DNA of 64,000 nt from G965230615 sp965230615 (lineage in GTDB: Bacteria; Pseudomonadota; Gammaproteobacteria; HTCC5015): NCBI GenBank assembly GCA_965230615.1, contig OZ246012.1, positions 372,001 through 436,000 of the forward strand, read 5' to 3'. The notes beneath the pieces are model-generated. The model had not been told where the DNA came from. It made no database searches and saw only the letters and a program-made list of their open reading frames with translations. Position numbers and translations under genes: made by a program. Below, piece after piece: positions 1 through 9,165 of the stretch (positions within the stretch are counted from its first letter, which is position 1; each line of letters starts with the position of its first letter).

Positions 1-154
1 TGCGATTGAGCAGCTTAACCCCCAGGCGTCGTTCTAAATCAGCCAGTCGTCGGCTAACAGCCGACTTGGCTAAACCCAGCTGTTCTGCCGCGCGGCTGAT
101 GCCACCCGACTCAACGACCCGGCTAAACACGGTCATATCTTCTAATTCACCCAT
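1..154 (-). CDS. LysR-family transcriptional regulator (N-terminal part, cut by window edge)
   Basis: Reading leftward from an ATG at 154, the first 51 residues form the winged helix-turn-helix of a LysR regulator: MGELEDMTVFSRVVESGG, then SRAAEQLGLAKSAVSRRLADL and LERRLGVKLLNR. The effector domain lies outside the window. The gene is divergent from the glutathionyl-hydroquinone reductase at 314 with 159 bp between them, the usual LysR arrangement, so it probably controls that gene and itself. An inverted repeat with GTTCT at 174-178 and AGAAC at 186-190 in the shared gap is a possible binding site. The family call is firm; the target is inferred from position. Confidence 0.9.
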   Translation of the reverse strand, partial: MGELEDMTVFSRVVESGGISRAAEQLGLAKSAVSRRLADLERRLGVKLLNR

Positions 155-313
155 AAAGACAGCCTCCAGTATTGTTCTTTTTTGGAGAACATTGTTTTGA
201 AATTATCGATATTTATTGATTTTATAGCAACTGATAATTTACATATCACGTTGTGTAAGCAGTCTTTTACCTGTTTATGGCTTTATATCATGTGATAGAG
301 GAGTAGAAACTGT

Positions 314-1297
314 ATGGGCTTATTGATCGACGGTAAGTGGCATGATCATTGGTATGATACCAAGGCGAGCAAAGGGCATTTTGAGCGCTCAAAATCACAG
401 TTTCGCCACTGGGTTACCGCAGATGGTTCAGCGGGACCAACGGGTGAGGCAGGTTTTAAAGCCCAAGCAGGGCGTTATCATCTTTATGTGTCTTATGCTT
501 GCCCATGGGCCAACCGTACATTGATTTTTCGTAAGCTCAAGGGCTTAGAAGACATGATCTCTGTGTCTGTAGTGCATTGGCATATGGCTGAACATGGCTG
601 GAGCTTTGAACCGGGGGATGGGGTAATTGCTGATCCTATTATCAATGCCCGTTACTATTATGAAATTTATCTGGCAGCTGATCCGCATTATAATGGCAGG
701 GTAACTGTACCTGTGCTATGGGATAAACAGCAAAATACGATCGTATCGAATGAGTCTGCTGAAATCATTCGTATGTTCAACAGTGCTTTCGATCAGCTTG
801 GTGCAAGGCCTGGAGACTATTACCCTCAAGCGCAGCGCCAAGCAATTGATACCTTAAATGACCTTATTTACAACACAGTGAATAATGGTGTTTACCGATC
901 GGGCTTTGCAACAACGCAAGATGCCTATGAAGAAGCGCTATTACCACTATTTGCAACACTCGATAAACTCGAGGAGCGTCTTAGTAAACAGCGCTACTTA
1001 CTTGGCGCACAATTAACAGAAGCTGATTGGCGCTTGTTTACAACATTGATACGTTTTGATGCGGTTTACTATGGCCACTTTAAATGCAATATTCGGCGTC
1101 TTGTCGATTATAAGAACTTATGGGCTTATACACGTGAGTTGTATCAATACCCTGGTGTAGCAGAGACGATTAATATGGCGCATATTAAACAACACTATTA
1201 CGGTAGCCATACAAGCGTTAACCCAAGTGGCGTGGTGCCAGTTGGTCCAGAGTTAGACTTGGCCGCACCGCACAACAGACAAATGATTGCTGAATAA
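314..1297 (+). CDS. yqjG: Glutathionyl-hydroquinone reductase (Xi-class GST)
   Basis: 327 residues, close to the 328 of E. coli YqjG. The thioredoxin-fold N-terminal half contains the Xi-class CPWA motif with catalytic Cys63, the same position as in YqjG. The all-helical GST C-terminal domain follows, with the conserved LTEADWRLFTTLIRFD segment. Family members reduce glutathionyl-hydroquinones to hydroquinones with glutathione in the cytoplasm, as part of quinone detoxification. A GAGGAG ribosome site lies about 10 bases before the ATG. The divergent LysR gene is the likely regulator, and the CDGSH protein gene 29 bp downstream may be co-transcribed. Confidence 0.93.
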   Translation: MGLLIDGKWHDHWYDTKASKGHFERSKSQFRHWVTADGSAGPTGEAGFKAQAGRYHLYVSYACPWANRTLIFRKLKGLEDMISVSVVHWHMAEHGWSFEPGDGVIADPIINARYYYEIYLAADPHYNGRVTVPVLWDKQQNTIVSNESAEIIRMFNSAFDQLGARPGDYYPQAQRQAIDTLNDLIYNTVNNGVYRSGFATTQDAYEEALLPLFATLDKLEERLSKQRYLLGAQLTEADWRLFTTLIRFDAVYYGHFKCNIRRLVDYKNLWAYTRELYQYPGVAETINMAHIKQHYYGSHTSVNPSGVVPVGPELDLAAPHNRQMIAE

Positions 1298-1326
1298 ATT
1301 TAACTGATCAAATAAGGAAATGCAAA

Positions 1327-1563
1327 ATGAGTGAACCGGTTCGTGTTGCCGAAGCGCCTTTCGCTGTTGACGTTGAAGCAGGTAAATCTTATTACTGGTG
1401 TTCTTGCGGAAAAAGTCAGCAACAACCTTTTTGCGATGGCTCGCATAGTGGCACTGACTTTTCACCTGTTGCTTATCAGGCAGAAGAAAGTAAAACGGTA
1501 TATTTCTGCGGTTGTAAGGTCACAGGTAAGCAGCCGCTGTGTGATGGCAGTCATAGTAAATAG
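1327..1563 (+). CDS. CDGSH iron-sulfur domain protein, two domains
   Basis: A 78-residue protein with two complete CDGSH modules: C25-x-C27, then CDGSH with C36 and H40, and C61-x-C63, then CDGSH with C72 and H76. Each 3Cys-1His set is known in mitoNEET-type proteins to bind a redox-active [2Fe-2S] cluster. It has no membrane anchor and should be cytosolic. An AAGGA ribosome site precedes the ATG. It lies just downstream of the hydroquinone reductase gene in the same direction, so a shared redox-stress role is plausible but not shown. Confidence 0.93.
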   Translation: MSEPVRVAEAPFAVDVEAGKSYYWCSCGKSQQQPFCDGSHSGTDFSPVAYQAEESKTVYFCGCKVTGKQPLCDGSHSK

Positions 1564-1659
1564 CATTGCTTAAGTTTAACGTTGTATTGGTAGTCTTTAG
1601 GAAAGTGCCTTGTTAAGAGAGGAGGTATTGAGCTTGATGGTGCGCTCTTAATGCTATTC

Positions 1660-2787
1660 TTAGTGTGTGAATAGTGCCGCAATATCATTGAGTAATATCT
1701 GTAATAGCTTTACTTGGCTGTTGGCACCTGTTTTGTTGAAAATATTTTTTAAGTGTGTGCGCGCAGTTTCGTAACGAATGTTACGTCTTTCAGACGCTTC
1801 TCTTAAATTATGTCCGTTGATAAGCTCTTGTACGAGTGCGATTTCTGCTGGCGTAAGGTTATAACGTAGTTGCCATAGTTGGTTAGGCGCGGTCTGTCTA
1901 CGGCTTGGGTCAATAATTAATATACATACGCTGGCGCTGTTACCTGAGAAAAGCGGTTCATCTTGTTTGAGCGAAAACATGGTAAGTTGCAAAGAATGTT
2001 TGCCATGAATGTTTCGCTGGAGATTTATTGTTTCAAGTGGCTTTGGGTAAGTTTGCTTTGCGAGTGCAGTCACTTTCTCTGTTAGTTGTGCTCGACTATT
2101 CTCTTTGCTACCTGTTACAACGTTGTTGCTAACTAATTTAATACCATCTTCATTTTGTAATAGGCTTTCAACGATAAGGTTATGGTAGATTATCTGAGAC
2201 TTATGGTTGACCAGCAAAATACCTGCATTTAACTGATCAATAAAAGTTTCTGCTGCTTTTAATTTTAAATTGTTATGCTCTAAATGCTGTGAAATGATAA
2301 CAGCTTGGCGTAATGTTGGAAGATGGCGTTTTATATACTTAATTTCATCTTGTGTGTAAGGCCCTGCAAAAGATTCTCTAGCAGTTGAAAAGATAATACG
2401 CTCTTCATTATTCAGTGAGACATAGCCAACCACGCCAAACCTTAAACCTTCGGGCCTGGCAACAAGGTTATAAAAATCACTTTTAATAAATGGGGTACCC
2501 ATCATGACAGAAAGTGTTGCTTCTGTTGTGATCTGGCCTTCTTTGAAGTGTTTATAAAACTGCATCATTAAATTGGCGTTATCGGCAATGGAGAAGTAAT
2601 TGTTGAAATAGTTTGTCGATAAGCCACTGCTTTGAATGAGCTTAACGCCTTCTCTATTGCGCATACCAAGTACGCCACCTTGAGAGCTTGATTTACCCAG
2701 GATTTTTTGTAGTACTGTTTGCCACTTTTGAGGGTCTATCGCAGCATTGAGTATATCGTCATGAACTGTGTTATTGGAGTAAGCCAC
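1660..2787 (-). CDS. LuxR-family (HTH_LUXR) transcriptional regulator
   Basis: 375 residues starting at a GTG. The last ~65 residues are a LuxR/NarL-type helix-turn-helix (LTPAEIALVQELINGHNLRE, then the recognition helix around RYETARTHLKNIFNKTGA). The ~300-residue N-terminal part has no receiver domain; a PAS-like segment is suggested around residues 165-210 (INAGILLVNHKSQIIYHN). So it is not a standard response regulator, and the ligand is unknown. It stands alone in its direction and faces the CDGSH gene. No good ribosome site is seen before the GTG, so the start is less sure than the family. Confidence 0.85.
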   Translation of the reverse strand: MAYSNNTVHDDILNAAIDPQKWQTVLQKILGKSSSQGGVLGMRNREGVKLIQSSGLSTNYFNNYFSIADNANLMMQFYKHFKEGQITTEATLSVMMGTPFIKSDFYNLVARPEGLRFGVVGYVSLNNEERIIFSTARESFAGPYTQDEIKYIKRHLPTLRQAVIISQHLEHNNLKLKAAETFIDQLNAGILLVNHKSQIIYHNLIVESLLQNEDGIKLVSNNVVTGSKENSRAQLTEKVTALAKQTYPKPLETINLQRNIHGKHSLQLTMFSLKQDEPLFSGNSASVCILIIDPSRRQTAPNQLWQLRYNLTPAEIALVQELINGHNLREASERRNIRYETARTHLKNIFNKTGANSQVKLLQILLNDIAALFTH

Positions 2788-3059
2788 GATAGTAAAAAAG
2801 AATAATGAAATTAGCCAGTGAGTATAGGTAAATGTCTTTGAAAAGCAATAGCATTATGCTAAGTGACATAGACTAATAAAATAATTTAACATTTACATGT
2901 GTAACTTTGCTGTTTTGTTAAAGTGTGCACTACGATACTCATGTAGAAATAAGTGTGTTTGCGTATTAATATAGCTGTATTAATTTGATGCTAATATTAT
3001 TGCCATTAGCTTAAGAAGATATAAGCAAATATAGAAAGTAAGTATAAATATTATAAGAA

Positions 3060-3200
3060 TGGCTGCATTGTTTACCCCAAATGAGGGATGTTTCTCTTCC
3101 GTATATTCACTAGACTTAAACCTGCTTCTGCTCCTTCCACAGTCCTCCGCAGAAGCTTGTCAAAATACTTATGCCCGCAACCCTTGTGGGCTTTTTTTGT
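3060..3200 (+). ncRNA. Candidate small RNA with a C-rich hairpin loop and its own terminator
   Basis: An 8-bp perfect stem (GCTTCTGC at 3124-3131, GCAGAAGC at 3149-3156) encloses a 17-base loop rich in CCU, including TCCTTCC and TCCTCC, which could pair with Shine-Dalgarno sequences. A rho-independent terminator follows (stem 3173-3180 with 3184-3191, then seven T). No gene end lies upstream on this strand, so the terminator needs another transcript. The 5' end is a guess from an AT-rich stretch near 3045-3055 that could hold a -10 element. No known RNA family was recognised. Confidence 0.4.
3173..3198 (+). terminator. Rho-independent terminator
   Basis: Stem GCCCGCAA (3173-3180) with TTGTGGGC (3184-3191), loop CCC, one mismatch, followed by seven T. 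It ends the candidate small RNA, since no protein gene precedes it on this strand. Confidence 0.75.
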
Positions 3201-4177
3201 TATTTCAGTATAAAGTGTACTCATTCTAAATGGCATTTTTATGTACGATACAAGTGCTTGGTTTTGTATGGTCTGGCCACTACCACGCTTTGAATATAGG
3301 CTTTGCTCGCAGCTAATCAGCTTAGCCTGGTAAATAGAAATGGGGGAAGTTTCTACTGCTGCTATTTAAGGGTTTGTAATGGCACTATGTACTTTGTATC
3401 AAACTATATGGTTGAGCAGGCCAGGGCTTAAGCCGTAAATTACTTTGATTGACTTGTTAAACGCAAGCAGCTTGCCTGAGTGTGGCGTGGCTAGAAATTA
3501 TAAACCGCAAATGCCTGTTGCTATCTTTATGATGATCAGTTGTATGCTAGGCCAAGTGTATAATCCACAACTCTGTTATCACAAGGCCGTGCTTGAACTA
3601 TGGTCCGGACAAGTAATAAAGCGCTATATGATGCGCTAAGAAAGATAGATTAATAACGTGACAGGAATAAAAAATAACACTAAAAAAGGTTTTCCTGGGT
3701 TATTAAATTTGCTATTTTATTCGCGTTTTTAAGGCCGTACCACATAGTCTTGCTAAATTATAAAATTGATGCGGCCAGTAGTAGTTTTGCAAAAATAAGG
3801 GCTTATTATTGAAACCTAGGCACTGCATTTAGCTTATTGCTAAAGCAAGTCTCGTGTCGTGTTTATAATTGCCCCTGTGACTTAATGCTTAAGCAATGAA
3901 TAGCCGCATGTCTGTATCTGTGGCTCAAGTTCAGGGTTTTATCGTTAAGTGCTGATATTTTTGTAGAGCTAAGTGACAAGGGCAGATAACAAGTGTGTTC
4001 ACACAATAATAAACTGCTTATGCAATGCGGAGAGTAAGGGTTCGTTAGGCTATTTGTATGTGCTGCTAATAAATCATCATGTGATATTAAGTCAGCCGCT
4101 TATCGCCGATAAGTTTTTAGCATAGATGTAGTAAATATTATAAACAATAAGTTAGCTTGAGAGTTAAGGAGCAATAA

Positions 4178-5104
4178 ATGCTATTAGAAGCTGTTACCGT
4201 AAGTATCAATACTTCTTCGGAATTAGAATATGGGATAATGAACAGAGATCTTTTCGATCGCTGGGTTGTGGTTACTGTTGAAGAGGATGCTGAGACAATA
4301 GCCTTATGTGAAAAGCATGATATCGAAATGGTATTTAGTAAAAGAGTTCATGAGGATGGAGCTCGCTTTGCTAAAGGGAAAATCATCAATGAAGGTTTTG
4401 ATGCGCTGTCTAAAGAAGACTGGCTGCTGATGATTGATGCAGATATCGTATTGCCAAAAAACTTCCGTGAAATTGCACAGCGATTACCACGTGATGAAGA
4501 ATCGTTAAGCAGCATTTATTGTCCTAGATTTAGACGTATGCTGGGCAGCCCCTCGGGTAACTACGATGAATATTGTGCATTGAAGGTTGAGAATATTCAG
4601 GAGATTTATAATCTATATTATAAATACTTTAAAGATAATATAGACAATAACCTTGCGCTTACCTTTGAGCAGCATCACTCGTTTTATCATGAAATCCGAG
4701 ATAAAGGTTTAAGTGAATCAAAAACACCATCGGGTGAAGAGCAATGGGAAGCTTTTCATAGTGGTAATTGGGATATTATTCCTATTAATTTTGAAGGGCA
4801 CCACAAACTGCATCTTGGTTACTTTCAGCTTTTTCACGCAAGCAGTTTTGCCGGGTATGCAGAGGTTTCGCATGATGCAAATTGGGATGATATTTTATTT
4901 AAGTATCAATATGACGATAGTAAACGTAAAGTAATTAACTTTGACTGTGTGCATATTGGTGGTAATAGTTATAATAAACAGCGTGAAAAAGACACTAATG
5001 AAGAAGAGATTTTTGCTTTGCCACCAGGTATTAAGCCAGAACAGGTAAAAGCAGATTCTTTATTTAATTTTCTGGATGAAGCTGCTTACGTTCGCCTGGA
5101 TTAA
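4178..5104 (+). CDS. Glycosyltransferase-like protein (GT-A fold, DxD motif)
   Basis: 308 residues. The N-terminal half fits a GT-A nucleotide-sugar fold: FDRWVVVTVEEDAETIALCE, a segment about recovering oneself as E..F..GARFAKGKIINEGFDAL, then DWLLMIDADIVLPKNF with the metal-binding D-A-D at 87-89. The C-terminal half contains HIGGNSYNKQRE. Such proteins transfer sugars to glycans or lipids, but donor and acceptor cannot be read here. An AAGGAG ribosome site sits 6 bases before the ATG. It has no sugar-biosynthesis neighbours. The fold is likely, the activity only inferred. Confidence 0.65.
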   Translation: MLLEAVTVSINTSSELEYGIMNRDLFDRWVVVTVEEDAETIALCEKHDIEMVFSKRVHEDGARFAKGKIINEGFDALSKEDWLLMIDADIVLPKNFREIAQRLPRDEESLSSIYCPRFRRMLGSPSGNYDEYCALKVENIQEIYNLYYKYFKDNIDNNLALTFEQHHSFYHEIRDKGLSESKTPSGEEQWEAFHSGNWDIIPINFEGHHKLHLGYFQLFHASSFAGYAEVSHDANWDDILFKYQYDDSKRKVINFDCVHIGGNSYNKQREKDTNEEEIFALPPGIKPEQVKADSLFNFLDEAAYVRLD

Positions 5105-5130
5105 GGTTTAGTAAGCTATTTATTTTGTTG

Positions 5131-5166
5131 CTGGCAAGGCGTACATTATATTGTAAGCCTTGCCAG
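5131..5166. terminator. Bidirectional terminator between convergent genes
   Basis: Stem TGGCAAGGC (5132-5140) with GCCTTGCCA (5157-5165), perfect over 9 bp, and an inner TACA/TGTA pairing. It lies between the convergent glycosyltransferase and MscS genes and can serve both. Confidence 0.65.
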
Positions 5167-5178
5167 ACACGCACTTGC

Positions 5179-6237
5179 TTAGCTTTGGTTTATGTTATAT
5201 AAAGTCTGTGTCGGAAACGCAAACTCCAGACCAGCCTGATTAAACTGTTTTAAAATTTCCATATTTATTTCAGTTTGTGTGCCAGCTATAGCTGCGCTTT
5301 TCTTAATGTAATAGATAAACATTATATTCATAGCAAAATCACCAAACGCATTAAATGCAATAACGGCATCTGCTTCTGTATTATCATTACTATCATTAAT
5401 TGATGTTAGGATATCCATTGCTTTTTGCATTTGGTCAGGGCTTGTATCGTAAGTCAGACCTAAGTCCAGTTTTACTTTTCGTGAAGGTTCCAGGCTAACA
5501 TTTTCTACGGGGGCATCCGCAAATTTAGCATTGGGTATTGTCACAATTCGGCCTTCTAGTGTTTTTAAGCGTGTACTGCGAACACCAATTTCTATGACTG
5601 TGCCATCGAACCCAGCGACCTTAATGCGGTCATTCATTCTGAAGGGTTTATCTGTAAAAATGGTAAAACCACCGAAAATATTAGAGACCGTATCTTTAGC
5701 TGCCATTGCCAAGGCCAAGCCACCAATACCCAGGCCAGCAATCAGGGCGGCCACATCATAACCGGCATTGTTCAAACCGATGATAATCGCCATTGCCCAG
5801 ATAATAAGCTTGACGCCTTTGCTCAGAATTGGCATGAGTTGGTCATCTAGGTCATTTTCGCTGCGCTCTGTGATTGGCACGAGGTACTGCCTATATAAGG
5901 CATCAAATAAACGGCTCAATAACCAGCCAGCCAGTAATGCCAAAATAACCTGATAGGCACTGGAAATGATGGTTGTAATTGTCTCTGGTAATACCAGTGT
6001 GCGCAGTGCGAACCAAATACCGAGTACAATGACTAGAAAAACAGCGGGCTCCTCGATCATATCAACAATGATATCGTCGAGTTGTGTTTTGGTTCTGGCG
6101 GTAAAAAGCCGTATGACACGTGAAAATACCCAATAGACGACTTTACCAAGCATGACAGAGAGCACAATAATAACGAGGGCAAGCAACCAGCTTTGCAGTG
6201 TGTTGCCATAATAAGTCTGAGTCAGCAGTTCAAGCAT
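5179..6237 (-). CDS. MscS-family mechanosensitive ion channel
   Basis: 352 residues. Four membrane segments are visible (about 18-40, 63-83, 92-108 and 142-158). The pore helix follows at 164-190, with the Gly/Ala-rich GLGIGGLALAMAAKDTVSN typical of MscS, then the soluble beta domain (DRIKVAGFDGTVIEIGVRST, GRIVTIPNAKFADAPVENVS). MscS channels in the inner membrane open under tension to release osmolytes on hypo-osmotic shock. It is longer than E. coli MscS (286) because of an extra N-terminal pair of helices. AAGGA precedes the ATG. It appears monocistronic. Confidence 0.93.
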   Translation of the reverse strand: MLELLTQTYYGNTLQSWLLALVIIVLSVMLGKVVYWVFSRVIRLFTARTKTQLDDIIVDMIEEPAVFLVIVLGIWFALRTLVLPETITTIISSAYQVILALLAGWLLSRLFDALYRQYLVPITERSENDLDDQLMPILSKGVKLIIWAMAIIIGLNNAGYDVAALIAGLGIGGLALAMAAKDTVSNIFGGFTIFTDKPFRMNDRIKVAGFDGTVIEIGVRSTRLKTLEGRIVTIPNAKFADAPVENVSLEPSRKVKLDLGLTYDTSPDQMQKAMDILTSINDSNDNTEADAVIAFNAFGDFAMNIMFIYYIKKSAAIAGTQTEINMEILKQFNQAGLEFAFPTQTLYNINQS

Positions 6238-6467
6238 GCTAATTCCTTCGTTTGGTTTGTTGGTTTTAAGAAGAGGCAGAGATTATAAATAAATATACTA
6301 ACTTCTGGGTACCTTTTGTCATATATTCATTTTTTTGCATTTAAGGTGGTTTTTTGCACTATAATGATGCGGTTTGATAAAGTGGAAAAGCACGGACACT
6401 CTAGCAGCAGAGGGTGCTTATAGAGCCATTATGCTGAGTAGTATGATGGGCAAATAATATATGTGGA

Positions 6468-7400
6468 TTAAGCGCTTTTTTTAAGCTCATATACCGGGAT
6501 ATAGTCGCGCCAATAAGAGAAAGTCGGAATAGGGGATTTGCTGATAGGCAGATAGAGCTCACCACCTTGTAAATTATCGCCATGCATTTTGAAAATGGAG
6601 GGTGCATCACCAAGGTAGAAGCCTTGCTGGTCTAACCAGCGAAAAGCGTAGCTGACCGTAACATCCACTAAATTATTATAGTCATTGTGTTGGAACACAG
6701 CATAGTGGGCAGGCATCAGCTCATACATTGTCAGGTCGGCAGGAAACCGGCCTGGCTTGGATACTTCAAAGCCATGTATATTATTGACTGTATGCAATAA
6801 AGCTGACTCTCTATTTCTTGTTGTAATAATAAGCTCTTTATCATCAAGCAAGTGTTCTATATTAGAGAGACTGTTTTTTAGCTTTCTGTGAAGCATCTGT
6901 TGTTGATCTGAGGTTTGTGTTAAATCCAAACCGTAATGTGGTTGAGAAACCCTAATCCCAACGATATAACGTTTCCTCATAGGTGGCATAATATAGGGCT
7001 CACGCTTTGATTTGTCTGCCATAAGGCTAAAAGCAGTGCCATCGATGGGGTGTTGGTGCTTGACACTAAATGGACTGTCGATTTCCCGAAATTTCCTTGG
7101 GCTAATCCATAGCACCCGTTTGAAAGCGCGGCTAAATACTTCATGAGAGTGGAACTGATACTTAATCGCAGTGTGTAAAATATTAGCATTGTTAGAGACC
7201 AGCTCTTTCGATGCCTCAGTAAGTCGCCTGCTGCAGAGGTAATGTTTTATGGTATCGCCAGTAAGCCGCTGGAAGGCGCGGTAAAAGTGCCTGGTTGATA
7301 TGCCTGATGCCGCAATAATATCGTTGGTTGTAATGGCTTCGCACAGGTGTGCCTCAGTAAACTCTATCGCCAGCATTACCCGGTTCTCAGGATCCCACAT
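6468..7400 (-). CDS. AraC-family regulator with GyrI-like effector domain
   Basis: 310 residues. The DNA-binding region comes first: two helix-turn-helices in residues ~8-105 (TTNDIIAASGISTRHFYRAF and KYQFHSHEVFSRAFKRVLW), as in Rob/MarA relatives. Residues ~140-305 resemble a GyrI/SOUL-like ligand-binding domain (KRYIVGIRVSQPHYGL, and a final GGELYLPISK segment). This order is typical of Rob- and TipA-like multidrug or small-molecule sensors. AAGGAAG lies 5 bases before the ATG. No transporter or enzyme gene is next to it, so no target is suggested. Confidence 0.88.
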   Translation of the reverse strand: MWDPENRVMLAIEFTEAHLCEAITTNDIIAASGISTRHFYRAFQRLTGDTIKHYLCSRRLTEASKELVSNNANILHTAIKYQFHSHEVFSRAFKRVLWISPRKFREIDSPFSVKHQHPIDGTAFSLMADKSKREPYIMPPMRKRYIVGIRVSQPHYGLDLTQTSDQQQMLHRKLKNSLSNIEHLLDDKELIITTRNRESALLHTVNNIHGFEVSKPGRFPADLTMYELMPAHYAVFQHNDYNNLVDVTVSYAFRWLDQQGFYLGDAPSIFKMHGDNLQGGELYLPISKSPIPTFSYWRDYIPVYELKKSA

Positions 7401-7642
7401 AAACTTCCTTGCCTCTTATGAAAAATCGATCCCTAAGCTTCAATACGCTTATTCAAGTGTTGCATTTGTCATTATTCATGAGCATTTCTTTGATAAGATT
7501 AACAAAACTCAGCTGAAAATATCAATTCGGTACAGCTCATAGCTTTATATTGGCCGTTATTTCCGCTGCATAAACTAATAAAGTAAGTGTGATTACGAGG
7601 TCTTTGTGGCCGAGATTGGCTGAAAGGGTTTTATTTAGCCAA

Positions 7643-7679
7643 CAAAAAACCGCCAATACTGACTATGAGTATTGACGGT
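7643..7679 (-). terminator. Rho-independent terminator (leftward), no gene upstream
   Basis: On the minus strand, a 12-bp stem (7668-7679 with 7649-7660, one G-T mismatch, 7-base loop) is followed by six T. No recognisable intact gene ends here. Confidence 0.7.
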
Positions 7680-8980
7680 AATCTTTGCATAAGACTTTAT
7701 CTCTTAGCTAGGGTGTATAGAAAAGTAAAGCCTCTGCAGTCGAGCAGTCTTGTGTCTTTTGGTTCCCCACTATGTGCTGAGAGAGTCGTAGTGATTAAGT
7801 AATCAATAAAACATCTAAGCTCTGCAACATAGCCTACTATATTACATCCCCTCCATAACCAGCAGACGGCGTCCATCAATTAGTTTATGCAGTACCACGG
7901 CAGTAAACCTTATACTTTGTGACGCATTTAACTTTAGCTCAACAACATTTCTGAGTGCCTTTTCTTACATTCTTGATGTAACTGCTTGTATCCAAACAGT
8001 AAACAGATCATCCTGTGAACGCTCAGAACGGAGCCAAATATAATGCTTAGTGATCACCAACTCTTGATGTTTTTGGCCATTTATAAAAATAATAGACTGG
8101 GCGTTTGGCCTAAATAAGATTAACTAGTATGAGCTCTTATGTATGTTTTATGCTTGCGGTGATACACAGTTGAGACGATTTACTCAAAGTGCTTTCTCTG
8201 TTTCCAGAACAATTTTTTCACTAAAAACAAATTGTCTAGATGTAGAGAAATAGTTTCAATGCTAGGTACTAATAGAAATTGTATTATTTCTGGAAAGCCC
8301 GGGGCTTGGTGCTGACAGGCATCAATCGACATTGCGAGTAGCTTTTTAGACAACATTACACTCATCATAATCAGATAAGATATCAGAGTCTCAATCTGCA
8401 TCTGAACATCGTTGTGTTATATCATTCGAGCCAATAGAGAAATCAGTGCAGTATTTATTGTAAGAACTCATCAACGAATAAGGCTTTGAGACTTCTTACG
8501 TTACGTCTCAGGCTATTTGTTTCTAACAGTGTGATAACCCAAATGCTTCCTTGGGCAGTATATACAAAAGAGATTGTTAGAATAGCATTCTCTAAGCTAA
8601 TTAATAATACATACTCATTACCTGCAATATTCTAAAGTCATTTTGAGGGCGCTGGTGCTTGGGTCGTTAAAATTCACCTTGTCAGAGTTATATTCTGGTA
8701 GAAGCAGGTTTATGCCTATAAGACGAGTATTTATAGTCCGCTATAAGAGCCCGTATCTACTCCAAGGTTGTCAAAAGCCTACATGCCTAAATGAAAGCGT
8801 GCTGCGAGATTTTAAAAAGATATCAAACAATATCGGTTGATAGATTAAGCAGTGTATATAACAAGTTTTTAAGTTGCTCCTTGGTGAAGGTTATTGTCAC
8901 TGTGTATTCTGATGACGTTTGAATGGCCTATGAAGCATAGACTTATCTACGCAGGCGCTGAGACGCATTTATAAATGCTA

Positions 8981-9007
8981 GCTCAGTGTTGAAGTGAGCG
9001 CTTTTTT
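8981..9007 (+). terminator. Possible rightward terminator, no gene upstream
   Basis: GCTCA (8981-8985) pairs with TGAGC (8995-8999), followed by GC and six T. The stem is short. It is not associated with an intact gene. Confidence 0.4.
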
Positions 9008-9165
9008 ATTGGAAAATTCCCCACTCAAATTTTTGTTAAAAAATAAAGAATGATAAAGGGCTAGTTTGCTGTTGTTTCGCTATTGCAGCGATAGCTCGTC
9101 GTGCCTAGCCTTTAATTAAAAAATATATACCTCTAAAAATAACTTGAAACCGGAGCTAGTATTAT

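Larger units (their letters stand above)
2788..4177. other. Long gene-poor interval with a candidate small RNA
   Basis: About 1.4 kb, AT-rich, without a convincing protein gene. An open frame of 64 codons at 3445-3639 lacks a ribosome site and recognisable content. The one clear structure is the hairpin-plus-terminator pair at 3124-3198, listed separately. Nothing else was recognised. Confidence 0.6.
7401..9165. other. Gene-poor interval, probably decayed genes
   Basis: About 1.77 kb with no convincing intact gene. Orphan terminators point outward at both sides (leftward at 7643-7679, rightward at 8981-9007), which suggests that divergent genes once occupied the middle. A short leftward frame near 7697-7879 ends in a LysR-like tail (VAELRCFIDYLI), and a 24-codon rightward frame at 8042 (MLSDHQLLMFLAIYKNN) recalls a LysR N-terminus. 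Both resemblances are weak. Confidence 0.4.

Noticed and set aside
3445..3639. 64-codon frame in the 2.8-4.2 kb gap
   Set aside because: No ribosome site, no recognisable sequence and no neighbours that support it.
8180..8840. Two short frames (73 codons leftward, 65 codons rightward)
   Set aside because: No ribosome site or family resemblance; probably chance frames in a decayed region.
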